Part shown: piece after piece, positions 1-7,382 of the stretch | How the letters are laid out: every line of letters begins with the position of its first letter | Position numbering within the stretch: position 1 is the first letter of the stretch | From: Paucihalobacter ruber | Lineage (GTDB): Bacteria > Bacteroidota > Bacteroidia > Flavobacteriales > Flavobacteriaceae | Assembly: GCF_006494535.1 (NCBI RefSeq) | Contig: NZ_VHIQ01000004.1 | Coordinates: 382,662 to 446,661, forward strand | Reading direction: 5' to 3' | DNA length: 64,000 nucleotides | Made by a program: the position numbers and the translations under genes | Notes under the pieces: generated by a model | What the model was told of the DNA's origin: nothing | Databases searched by the model: none | The model's input: only the letters and a program-made list of their open reading frames with translations

Positions 1-215
1 ATTTAACCTCTCAAAATAATATTTATAAAAATTATTGAGGGAATATGTTGATTAATAGCACATTATTTTGATGTTTCAAATGTACATCGAGATAATATTT
101 GATTCCTATTTATTTCGATGTAAAACCTTAAAAACTTGATGAATAAATGGAGAATGCAAAAATCTTCTATAAAATGCACGGTATTAGTTAAATTGGCACA
201 AGCTATAGTTTCTTC

Positions 216-238
216 AAAAAGTTTATTTTAAACTTTTT
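216..238 (-). terminator. AT-rich hairpin at the end of the DUF1704 operon
   Basis: A perfect inverted repeat with 10-base arms (AAAAAGTTTA and TAAACTTTTT) and a 3-base loop overlaps the stop codon of the DUF1704 gene. It could end transcription on the minus strand. The stem has only two G-C pairs, so its strength is uncertain. The remaining bases 1-215 show no gene or other structure that I recognise. Confidence 0.45.
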
Positions 239-1380
239 AAAATAAATTCGAGATTGGTATTAGAATTATCGTTAGTAAGATAAGCATCAGTAAAATGTTT
301 TGGTGGAATTGCCAGATTTAATTCCTGTAATTTTTGAATTGTTTTCAAATATTCAATAGAACTTTTACCGGTAAGTAGTAAACTTAAATCCCCTTCATTT
401 TTTGCGAAATTATAAATGGTGGTCAAACCTGAAAGGTATAAATGATCTTTTGTAAATCCGCCACCACGATGAACTCTTAAGGTAATTGAAAATGCCTTTT
501 CTTTATTTAACTTGTGCTGATTATAAAGGAGGTCGAAGGTATCGGCAAATTTATATCCTTTGTTTAGGCTATCAACTGCGATGACGCGGTATGACAATTC
601 TTTAAGTCTTTCAATAGTGAGGCAACCACTCATAAATTCTGAATATACGGCCAGGCCTTCTTGGGTTTCAACGTTATTTGGTAATCCGTTAGCGAAGATT
701 CTTAGAGGTTGTTCAAAGGCATTAAAGGTGGTTACCAGATGCACGCCAATTTCATGATTTGCCAAAACGATGAGCTGGTTTTTACTGAATTTATGATTTT
801 TGCGTAAGACCAAAGTTTTAGAATTACTCAAAACCATCGCCGCAGCCGATAAGTTATTAGAAAGTTTAATAGTAAACTCAAAATTATACCGTTGCGCAAA
901 CTCTTCAAAATAAGCTTTGGCTTCGTTTGCGTTGTACATGGGTAGCATGTCTTCCTGAAAATCGGAGTTGTCAAAACGCAATATAAAATTGGCATTGTCA
1001 ATACTCTTTTCGGTTGGTGAACCAAAACTTTTTAAGCTGTTGTAATAAAACTTTCGGCCAGAACCAATGGTTTGTATGCACTCAATTAAACCGGAATATT
1101 CATAAATGGTATCTTCGTATAATTGCCGGATATCTTCATCTTCAATTCGCTCTAACCTTTGTGAGAAAAATAAGCGATGCAGTTTATACCCGTTAAATTT
1201 TATTTTTGGGTATTTAAATTGAGGTTCGTAATTAAACTTTGCATTAAAAAACTGCTTTTTTTCACTTTCAATATTAAGCGGATTGATATAATTAAGTAAC
1301 TCGATATTTTTTACCAAACGATTAATATTGGCATCAATTTCGAATAAACTTTGAAACTCGTCAGTTGTTCTAATTAGCAT
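223..1380 (-). CDS. DUF1704 / QEGLA-motif zinc metallopeptidase family protein
   Basis: This belongs to the DUF1704 family, known in bacteria as the QEGLA-motif proteins and related to eukaryotic MATCAP tyrosine carboxypeptidases. An HExxxH zinc signature is visible (H209, E210, H214), followed by the family motif QEGLAVYSEF at about residues 240-249, where E241 is the likely third ligand. At 385 residues it looks complete, with no signal peptide, so it is probably cytoplasmic. It is the last gene of a minus-strand operon, six bases after an N-formylglutamate-amidohydrolase-like gene and three genes after a GshB-like ATP-grasp ligase. Family membership is clear from the motifs. Peptidase activity is inferred, and the substrate is unknown; the operon suggests a small gamma- or alpha-linked peptide or a carboxy-terminal amino acid. 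Older database names link the family to flavohaemoglobin expression; nothing here supports that. Confidence 0.85.
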   Translation of the reverse strand: MLIRTTDEFQSLFEIDANINRLVKNIELLNYINPLNIESEKKQFFNAKFNYEPQFKYPKIKFNGYKLHRLFFSQRLERIEDEDIRQLYEDTIYEYSGLIECIQTIGSGRKFYYNSLKSFGSPTEKSIDNANFILRFDNSDFQEDMLPMYNANEAKAYFEEFAQRYNFEFTIKLSNNLSAAAMVLSNSKTLVLRKNHKFSKNQLIVLANHEIGVHLVTTFNAFEQPLRIFANGLPNNVETQEGLAVYSEFMSGCLTIERLKELSYRVIAVDSLNKGYKFADTFDLLYNQHKLNKEKAFSITLRVHRGGGFTKDHLYLSGLTTIYNFAKNEGDLSLLLTGKSSIEYLKTIQKLQELNLAIPPKHFTDAYLTNDNSNTNLEFILKSLK

Positions 1381-1386
1381 TTCTGT

Positions 1387-2217
1387 TTAATGGTTGAAGG
1401 TTTTATTAAACGATTCAGCATGCTCAGGAATTTTTATTTGAAGCGCTTTTCTAACCGATTCAACTACTTGAGGATAAATAACTTGCTTGTATTCGTCACA
1501 ATAAACTTTTGCAATTTCGGTGGCTAACACCAAAGTGTTTTTGAAATTGGAGGTAATGTGTTTTAAAAAATAGCCATTTCCAAAAAAGGTATCATTGATC
1601 TTGGCAGTAGATTTGATGTTGTTTGGCAACTTAATTTCAGATAGGCTCTTTCTCCAAACTTCTACCATTTTGCCGAATCGGTCGTTATCAATGTTAGTTG
1701 TCCCCAAATTCCATGTTGGCACTTCCCTATCCCATCGCTGCCAGTTATAGCTATGCATATCGTAAACAATGCAGTTAGTAAATTGCAACTCCAGCTGCGC
1801 AATGACTGCATCAACAACTTTATAAAAATTGTTGTGCTTATCAAGACTTCGCTGTTTCATGTCTATCTGTAACGAATTTCTCCAAAGTTGCTTTCCCCAA
1901 GCTGTTTCAAACACAGCTTCTTCGGGTGGTCTGTTTAGATCGTATTCAAAACGAGAGTCCAAACCGGCCAAAACAATAGGTTGGGTATTAATCATGTATT
2001 TGGTTTCGGGGTCTTCTTCATACCATCTATCGTATTCTGTATGAAGGCAATTATCCCATAACTCACGTCTAAATTGATGACCGTCGTGAATGGCTGCGCA
2101 CATAAATGGCACATAAGTTTCAATTTTTAAGGTGAAACTGTAATCCTCTGCCACCGCCGAAAAAGTTTCAGCGCGATTAATTTTGGCAATGATTGCCTCA
2201 ACCGAAAGTTTTTCCAT
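1387..2217 (-). CDS. N-formylglutamate amidohydrolase family protein
   Basis: This 276-residue protein resembles the N-formylglutamate amidohydrolase fold, a zinc hydrolase related to carboxypeptidases. Supporting motifs are IHDGHQFRREL near residues 43-53 and VYDMHSYNWQR near 151-161, where the His and Asp residues are likely metal or catalytic ligands. It has no signal peptide. No histidine-utilisation genes are nearby, so a role in histidine degradation is unlikely. Instead it sits between a small helical protein and a DUF1704 peptidase, downstream of an ATP-grasp ligase. I infer an amide or formyl-amide hydrolase acting on a glutamate-like compound in the same pathway. The family call is good; the substrate is not known. 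Confidence 0.78.
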   Translation of the reverse strand: MEKLSVEAIIAKINRAETFSAVAEDYSFTLKIETYVPFMCAAIHDGHQFRRELWDNCLHTEYDRWYEEDPETKYMINTQPIVLAGLDSRFEYDLNRPPEEAVFETAWGKQLWRNSLQIDMKQRSLDKHNNFYKVVDAVIAQLELQFTNCIVYDMHSYNWQRWDREVPTWNLGTTNIDNDRFGKMVEVWRKSLSEIKLPNNIKSTAKINDTFFGNGYFLKHITSNFKNTLVLATEIAKVYCDEYKQVIYPQVVESVRKALQIKIPEHAESFNKTFNH

Positions 2218-2220
2218 GAA

Positions 2221-2541
2221 CTATTTTAAAATCTTTTTTAGAAATAACATCATGTTGCGCTCCAGAATATTGTATTCATGGTCTGCATTGAGAAGTAGTT
2301 TAATTTCCAGAAGCAAATCGTCGATTTGTGATGCTGTAAAATTATGATGTTCTAAACCCTGTTCTATTTTTTGAATAACCTGATAGTCGTTATCTTGTTC
2401 AAATTCGCTGTAGATTTTCTGAAAAGTCTTCATATCGACTTTAGAGATGATGATGTTTTTTTCTTCATTAGATTCTTTAAAATCTGAATTTGCCGCAAAC
2501 AACAAAATATAGGCAATAAATTCCTCTTTACTCCAATTCAT
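2221..2541 (-). CDS. small helical protein of unknown function in the ATP-grasp operon
   Basis: This 106-residue, charged, apparently all-helical protein has no signal peptide or membrane segment. Features such as FIAYILLFAANSDFKESNEE and a later acidic/hydrophobic helix pattern resemble TerB-like helical proteins, but the similarity is weak and I do not assign the family firmly. It is placed 3 bases before the amidohydrolase gene and 11 bases after the GshB-like gene, so it is almost certainly co-transcribed and translationally linked with them. Its job is unknown; an accessory or scaffold role in the operon is only a guess. Confidence 0.6.
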   Translation of the reverse strand: MNWSKEEFIAYILLFAANSDFKESNEEKNIIISKVDMKTFQKIYSEFEQDNDYQVIQKIEQGLEHHNFTASQIDDLLLEIKLLLNADHEYNILERNMMLFLKKILK

Positions 2542-2552
2542 ATAGCTTGATT

Positions 2553-3590
2553 TTAGGCGTCTTCAACGGTTTTACGAAGTCTAACTCTTCGATCAAATTG
2601 TTGTAATTTTTCTAGTACTTTACCTTCTACAAAGTCAATAACGCGTTCTTCCACCTTTACTTTAGGTTTATAAACTTTATTGATATAAGTAATACCACCC
2701 GGCGACATCACGTTGACTTCAACTAATTTTCCACCAATTACATCAATTCCAACAAAATACAAGCCATCTTTAACTAACTTCGGACCTATTTGCTTGCATA
2801 AATCTTTTTCTGCTTTAGATAGAGTATGTTTGGCGACACTACCACCTGCCGAAACATTTGAACGGTGATCATCACTACCCGGAATTCTGCGCATGGCACC
2901 AACGGGTTCACCATTGAGTAATAAAATTCTAACATCTCCTTGATCTGCTCCGGGAATATAATCCTGTAAAATCACATAGTTTGAAGTACCATCGGCATTT
3001 GAAATATAAAAATCTAACAGCGAATTGATATTGCTCATGGCACTGCGCTCTATTAAAATAACTCCTGAACCACCAAATCCGTTGAGCGGTTTAAGAATCA
3101 TTTTATCAGATTTAGACTCTTTTATCTGTTTGATGAGATATTTTTTGTTTTTTGAAACATGTGTGTTTGGAATAATGTTGTTGTGCGCATCACCAAAAGC
3201 AGCTGTATATAATTTATTGTTAGCTTCGCGCATACCTTCCAAAGAATTGATGATAAACACATCGTCTTTTACGCTGTCTAAAAAATTAAGCATAATTGGG
3301 TCTAACGGCGGATTGGCCCTAAAGAAAATAGCATCAAATCCTGCAAGCGGCAGCATTTCGTCACGTAAAGTTACTTTTTTGTAAAACCCTTTTAAAGTTC
3401 CCGGTACTTTATCCATTCTGTTCACCACCGTACAAAAGGCGTTGGTAACACTATTTCTAATGGTAAGGTTGGCTGGTGTGCAGGTAGCGACGCCGTGGTT
3501 GCGTTTTACACATTCTCTAATTAGAGCTAAGGTGGTATCATTTTCCGGGTCTATCTGTTCCCAGGGATACATGATAAAACAAATATTCAT
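2553..3590 (-). CDS. GshB-like ATP-grasp ligase (annotated as glutathione synthase)
   Basis: This 345-residue protein has the full layout of prokaryotic glutathione synthetase. After a Rossmann-like N-terminus comes the ATP-grasp core, with KPLNGFGGSG (residues 167-176), the acidic strand QDYIPGADQGDVRIL (209-223), a conserved RRIP, and the metal-binding end FVGIDVIGGKLVEVNV (279-294). It therefore joins a carboxylate to an amine using ATP. Two points argue against plain glutathione synthesis. There is no gshA beside it, and the same window encodes bacillithiol enzyme BshA, which suggests bacillithiol is the main thiol. It is the first gene of an operon with two hydrolases. The ligase fold is certain; glutathione as product is doubtful. 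Confidence 0.8.
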   Translation of the reverse strand: MNICFIMYPWEQIDPENDTTLALIRECVKRNHGVATCTPANLTIRNSVTNAFCTVVNRMDKVPGTLKGFYKKVTLRDEMLPLAGFDAIFFRANPPLDPIMLNFLDSVKDDVFIINSLEGMREANNKLYTAAFGDAHNNIIPNTHVSKNKKYLIKQIKESKSDKMILKPLNGFGGSGVILIERSAMSNINSLLDFYISNADGTSNYVILQDYIPGADQGDVRILLLNGEPVGAMRRIPGSDDHRSNVSAGGSVAKHTLSKAEKDLCKQIGPKLVKDGLYFVGIDVIGGKLVEVNVMSPGGITYINKVYKPKVKVEERVIDFVEGKVLEKLQQFDRRVRLRKTVEDA

Positions 3591-3643
3591 CTTCTAAATT
3601 TTCAGAATTTAAATATAAAATAATTATAGTTAAATTAAGGTAT

Positions 3644-5089
3644 TTAAGAATCTAAATCGAAGGTTTTCGTTGGATCGTCTGGTTCTTGATAGTTTAACAT
3701 GTTTTCACCGTCGGCAATAATAGAGCAAACTGTTGCGTCACCGGTAACGTTTACAACGGTTCTAAACATATCTAAAATTCTGTCTACTGGAAAAATAATA
3801 GCTATCCATGCCGGATTCAATCCAACTGAGTCTAATACTATAATTAACATAACCAAACCGGCACTGGGCACGGCTGCCGAACCTATTGAGGCCAAAGTGG
3901 CTGTTAAAACCACTATTAATTGCTGGCCAACAGTTAGGTCTATCATATGCATTTGGGCTAAAAATACTACTGCAATGGCTTGGTATAAGCTTGTACCATC
4001 CATATTAACAGTGGCGCCAATGGGTAATACAAAACTGCTTATTTTCTTGTCAACACCAAGATTGTGCTCTACACATTCCATGGTTACAGGTAATGTTGCC
4101 GCACTGCTGGATGTTGAAAACGCCAGAGTTTGCGCAGGACTCATTGATTTGAAAAACCCGGAATAAGGAATTTTCTTTACGAATGTTTTTAAAATTAGCG
4201 GATAAACCACAAAAATCATCATTAACAATCCGCCTAAAACGGTTAATGAATACCAGCTTAAGCCTTTAAAAATTTCAATAACTTTACCAACATCATCTCC
4301 TGCCATTTTGCTTACCACACCAGCCAAAAGCGCAAAAACGAAAAACGGCGCAGCTTGCATAACGAGATCCACCATTTTTAAAAAAACTTCGTTTATGCCA
4401 TCAACCAAGGTGAGTACCGGTTGGGATTTTTGGTCTGGTATAAAAAGTAAACAAACGCCGAAGAATACTGCAAAGAATATTATTTGCAGCATTAAACCAT
4501 TATTAGACAAAGAATAGAAGAAGTTATCTGGAACAATATCCACCAAAGGCTGCAAAGGAGACACTTTTTTTCTTGTTTCGGCAGTTTGTAATTTATCTGA
4601 TACAGCAGCGTCCTTTAATTCGGATTTGGTAAGTTTTGAAATTTCTTGTGCTCGTTCAAAAAAATTGGGGTCTTGTAAATAGTTAATACCGTCTTTTACC
4701 TGATAGCCTTGTTCAGATGCCCAAATTTCGTAACTAATTCTGTTATCTATTCTACTTTGCTCGTCTATTAACTTTCCGGGTTTTATAATGTTCACCAATG
4801 TAAGTCCTAAACCTATTGCAAACACAGTAGTTAATAAATAAACGCCCAATGTTTTGCCTCCCATTCTCCCCAAGCTCTTAGGGTCTCCAATATTGGCCAC
4901 ACCACTTATAATTGAAAACAATACCAACGGAACGGCAATAAGTTTCAATAAATTTATAAAGATGGTTCCAAAAGGATCAATCCAATCTATAGTAAACGAA
5001 CTCCAACCCAGGCTACTGGAAACTAATGCCCAGATAATTCCAAGAACCATCCCGATAATTATTTTCCAATGTAATGCTAGTTTTTTCAT
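3644..5089 (-). CDS. dicarboxylate/amino acid:cation symporter (SDF family, GltP/DctA-like)
   Basis: An inner-membrane symporter of 481 residues that couples uptake of glutamate, aspartate or C4-dicarboxylates to Na+ or H+. The two family signatures are present: the serine-rich re-entrant loop (SSSAATLPVTMEC) and the TM7 region (GATVNMDGTSLYQ). The N-terminus is a hydrophobic helix without cleavage. Between early membrane helices, roughly residues 112-205, there is a long hydrophilic insert, which makes the protein longer than the roughly 420-440 residues common in this family. The gene is alone on the minus strand and is preceded by a region rich in inverted repeats (5110-5215). Family assignment is strong; the exact substrate cannot be read from sequence. 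Confidence 0.9.
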   Translation of the reverse strand: MKKLALHWKIIIGMVLGIIWALVSSSLGWSSFTIDWIDPFGTIFINLLKLIAVPLVLFSIISGVANIGDPKSLGRMGGKTLGVYLLTTVFAIGLGLTLVNIIKPGKLIDEQSRIDNRISYEIWASEQGYQVKDGINYLQDPNFFERAQEISKLTKSELKDAAVSDKLQTAETRKKVSPLQPLVDIVPDNFFYSLSNNGLMLQIIFFAVFFGVCLLFIPDQKSQPVLTLVDGINEVFLKMVDLVMQAAPFFVFALLAGVVSKMAGDDVGKVIEIFKGLSWYSLTVLGGLLMMIFVVYPLILKTFVKKIPYSGFFKSMSPAQTLAFSTSSSAATLPVTMECVEHNLGVDKKISSFVLPIGATVNMDGTSLYQAIAVVFLAQMHMIDLTVGQQLIVVLTATLASIGSAAVPSAGLVMLIIVLDSVGLNPAWIAIIFPVDRILDMFRTVVNVTGDATVCSIIADGENMLNYQEPDDPTKTFDLDS

Positions 5090-5109
5090 CTATTTAAATA
5101 TTTGTTTTT

Positions 5110-5215
5110 CATCGGAACGATGGAATGCCCTATTAATTCTATGTGGTTGTTTTGTCCTGATAATTATCTGGATTAACGGGCATTTCATAAGCCATATTCC
5201 TGCGAAAGCAGAAAT
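5110..5215. repeat. cluster of inverted repeats upstream of the symporter
   Basis: Three hairpins lie close together. CATCG-GAA-CGATG is at 5110-5122. A long stem pairs GGAATGCCC (5122-5130) with GGGCATTTC (5178-5186), and encloses a 16-base near-palindrome centred on AATT (5156-5171). A short GC-rich hairpin with a GAAA loop, CTGC-GAAA-GCAG, lies at 5199-5210. The region falls between aroC and the symporter, both on the minus strand. It could be a structured leader, a REP-like dispersed repeat, or an end-of-aroC terminator followed by a regulatory site. Confidence 0.5.
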
Positions 5216-5270
5216 CTCCTAATTAATTTTAAATTTATTTATGTTATTTGACCTAACCCAAAGTGTCAAA

Positions 5271-6341
5271 TTACCATTCCTTAGATTCTTGTCTGCGCAG
5301 CAGTATAAAATCGGCCAATACCAAGGCTGCCATGGCTTCAACAATTGGTACTGCTCTTGGAACCACACATGGATCGTGTCTGCCTTTACCCTGCATCTCA
5401 ACTAAATTTCCTTTATTATCTAATGCTTCCTGATTTTGTATAAGTGTGGCAACCGGTTTAAAGGCTACTTTAAAATAAATATCCATGCCATTGCTTATAC
5501 CGCCCTGAACACCACCTGATCTGTTGGTTTTGGTACTACCATCAGCGTTAAATAAATCGTTGTGCTCACTACCTTTAAGTTTGGTGCCCTCGAAACCACT
5601 GCCGTATTCAAATCCTTTTACTGCGTTGATTGACAGCATGGCCTTTCCCAATTGCGCATGTAACTTATCAAAAACCGGTTCACCTAAACCTACGGGTACA
5701 TTTTTAATCACACATGTGATGACACCACCAATGGTATCGCCCTGCTTTCTAACAGCCTTTATTAAGTTGATCATTTCAGCCGCTTTTTCAGGGCTGGCAC
5801 ATCGAACATCATTATGTTCAATTTGATTAAAATCGTATAGATTGTAATCTTCTTCCAGCTGAATGTTACCAACAGCCGACGTATAAGCCGTGATTTTAAT
5901 ATCTTTTAAAACAATTTTTGCTACAGCACCTGCCACTACCCTGCTGGCTGTTTCACGAGCCGAACTGCGACCGCCACCACGGTAATCTCTAATGCCATAT
6001 TTTTGATCATATGTATAATCGGCATGACTTGGTCTGTAGACATCTTTTATATGAGAATAATCTTTCGATTTTTGGTCGGTGTTGTAAATAACAAAGGCAA
6101 TTGGTGTACCGGTTGTTTTGTTTTCAAAGATTCCTGACAAAAACTCAACGGTGTCAGGTTCTTTACGTTGCGTTACAATTTTAGATTGCCCGGGCTTTCT
6201 TCTATTTAATTCATTTTGAATAAAATCGAAGTCTAATTCTATTCCGGCCGGGCAACCGTCGATAATGCCGCCTATTGCCTTGCCGTGCGATTCACCAAAT
6301 GTGGTGAGTTTAAATAATGTTCCAAAGGAATTTCCAGCCAT
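5271..6341 (-). CDS. aroC: chorismate synthase
   Basis: This enzyme carries out the last step of the shikimate pathway, converting 5-enolpyruvylshikimate 3-phosphate to chorismate with reduced FMN. The 356-residue length is normal. Diagnostic stretches are [13 protein letters not shown] (residues 13-25), [19 protein letters not shown] in the middle, GVQGGISNG, and the C-terminal [19 protein letters not shown]. The start MAGNSFG matches the usual N-terminus, which is short before the GESHG motif. The enzyme is cytoplasmic. The gene is transcribed away from the LpxH-like gene, and the 120-base divergent spacer should hold both promoters. The assignment is secure. Confidence 0.98.
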   Translation of the reverse strand: MAGNSFGTLFKLTTFGESHGKAIGGIIDGCPAGIELDFDFIQNELNRRKPGQSKIVTQRKEPDTVEFLSGIFENKTTGTPIAFVIYNTDQKSKDYSHIKDVYRPSHADYTYDQKYGIRDYRGGGRSSARETASRVVAGAVAKIVLKDIKITAYTSAVGNIQLEEDYNLYDFNQIEHNDVRCASPEKAAEMINLIKAVRKQGDTIGGVITCVIKNVPVGLGEPVFDKLHAQLGKAMLSINAVKGFEYGSGFEGTKLKGSEHNDLFNADGSTKTNRSGGVQGGISNGMDIYFKVAFKPVATLIQNQEALDNKGNLVEMQGKGRHDPCVVPRAVPIVEAMAALVLADFILLRRQESKEW

Positions 6342-6473
6342 TAAAAAAAATTTATGCTAAAGTAATTGTATTATAAGAGAAACAAAAATTGAAATGAATA
6401 AACTCGATTAGCAAAATCAAATTTTTAGTTACACAAACTTAACAAATACCTCACAATATGTTAATTGAAAAAA

Positions 6474-7382
6474 ATGAAAAGGTTCAACATACTGACTTTA
6501 TTTTGCAAGAAACTTACAACCTTGTCCTTCAATCTAAAACGAAAAGTAGAAATTGCTGTTATCTCAGATGTTCATCTTGGTACCTACGGATGTAAAGCAA
6601 AACATTTGCTCACCTATTTAAACAGCATCGAACCAAAGAAATTGGTTTTAAACGGCGATATTGTAGATATCTGGCAGTTTAGCAAACGATACTTTCCAAA
6701 ATCTCATCTCAGAGTCATCAAAAAAATTATAGATATGGCAGCCGATGGTACCGAAGTGATTTATATTACAGGCAACCATGACGAAATGCTGAGAAAGTTC
6801 AGTGATACAAGTATTGGAAATATTTCTATTGTTGACAAAGTGGTACTAGAATTAGACAACAAAAAGAAAGCCTGGATTTTTCACGGTGATGTATTTGATA
6901 TTTCTATTCAAAACGCTAAGTGGTTAGCTAAATTGGGCGGCTATGGTTACGATTTGCTCATTTTATTGAATGGTATAGTGAATTGGATTTTGGAACGATT
7001 AGGAAAAGAACGCTATTCTCTTTCTAAGAAAATTAAAAACAGCGTTAAATCTGCCGTTAAGTATGTAAATGATTTTGAACAAGTAGCAGCCGATTTGGCC
7101 ATAGATAAAGGTTATGATTACGTGATTTGCGGCCATATTCACCAGCCAAAAATAGAGGTTAAAGAAAACAAACACGGTAAAACTACGTATTTAAATTCGG
7201 GCGACTGGGTTGAAAATTTTACAGCACTTGAATACCAGTTTAAACGCTGGAAAATATATAATTACAATAGCGATAAACTTTCACCGTTTTTTGCTGACGA
7301 AGATATTAAAGAAATGGAGATTAAAGATTTGGTGGCTGCCATCACTATTTTTAATCCTTCTGAAACGAAATCATTAGACTAA
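6474..7382 (+). CDS. LpxH-like metallophosphoesterase (UDP-2,3-diacylglucosamine diphosphatase family)
   Basis: A calcineurin-type phosphoesterase with the ordered metal-binding blocks ISDVHLGT, LNGDIVD, TGNHDE, FHGDVFD and CGHIHQPK. This pattern, with a helical insert before GHIH, is that of the lipid-A enzymes LpxH/LpxH2, which cleave UDP-2,3-diacylglucosamine to lipid X; Bacteroidota use this type for lipid A synthesis. A TTG codon at 6465 allows a longer N-terminus, but the in-frame ATG at 6474 is preferred. About 20 basic residues precede the first motif, which may help membrane association. The gene ends tail-to-tail with the following minus-strand gene, overlapping it by 9 bases. The precise substrate is inferred from family. 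Confidence 0.82.
   Translation: MKRFNILTLFCKKLTTLSFNLKRKVEIAVISDVHLGTYGCKAKHLLTYLNSIEPKKLVLNGDIVDIWQFSKRYFPKSHLRVIKKIIDMAADGTEVIYITGNHDEMLRKFSDTSIGNISIVDKVVLELDNKKKAWIFHGDVFDISIQNAKWLAKLGGYGYDLLILLNGIVNWILERLGKERYSLSKKIKNSVKSAVKYVNDFEQVAADLAIDKGYDYVICGHIHQPKIEVKENKHGKTTYLNSGDWVENFTALEYQFKRWKIYNYNSDKLSPFFADEDIKEMEIKDLVAAITIFNPSETKSLD

Noticed and set aside
3699..4166. 155-codon open frame on the plus strand
   Set aside because: It lies fully inside the symporter gene on the other strand and has no family features; it is a shadow frame. The same applies to other antisense frames over aroC, the FAD enzyme, GH3, gap, TamB and trkH.
5158..5169. TGATAATTATCT as an Fnr-type site for the symporter
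   Set aside because: It has one mismatch and is part of a longer 16-base palindrome within a hairpin cluster, so structure explains it better. No suitable promoter is seen at the right distance.
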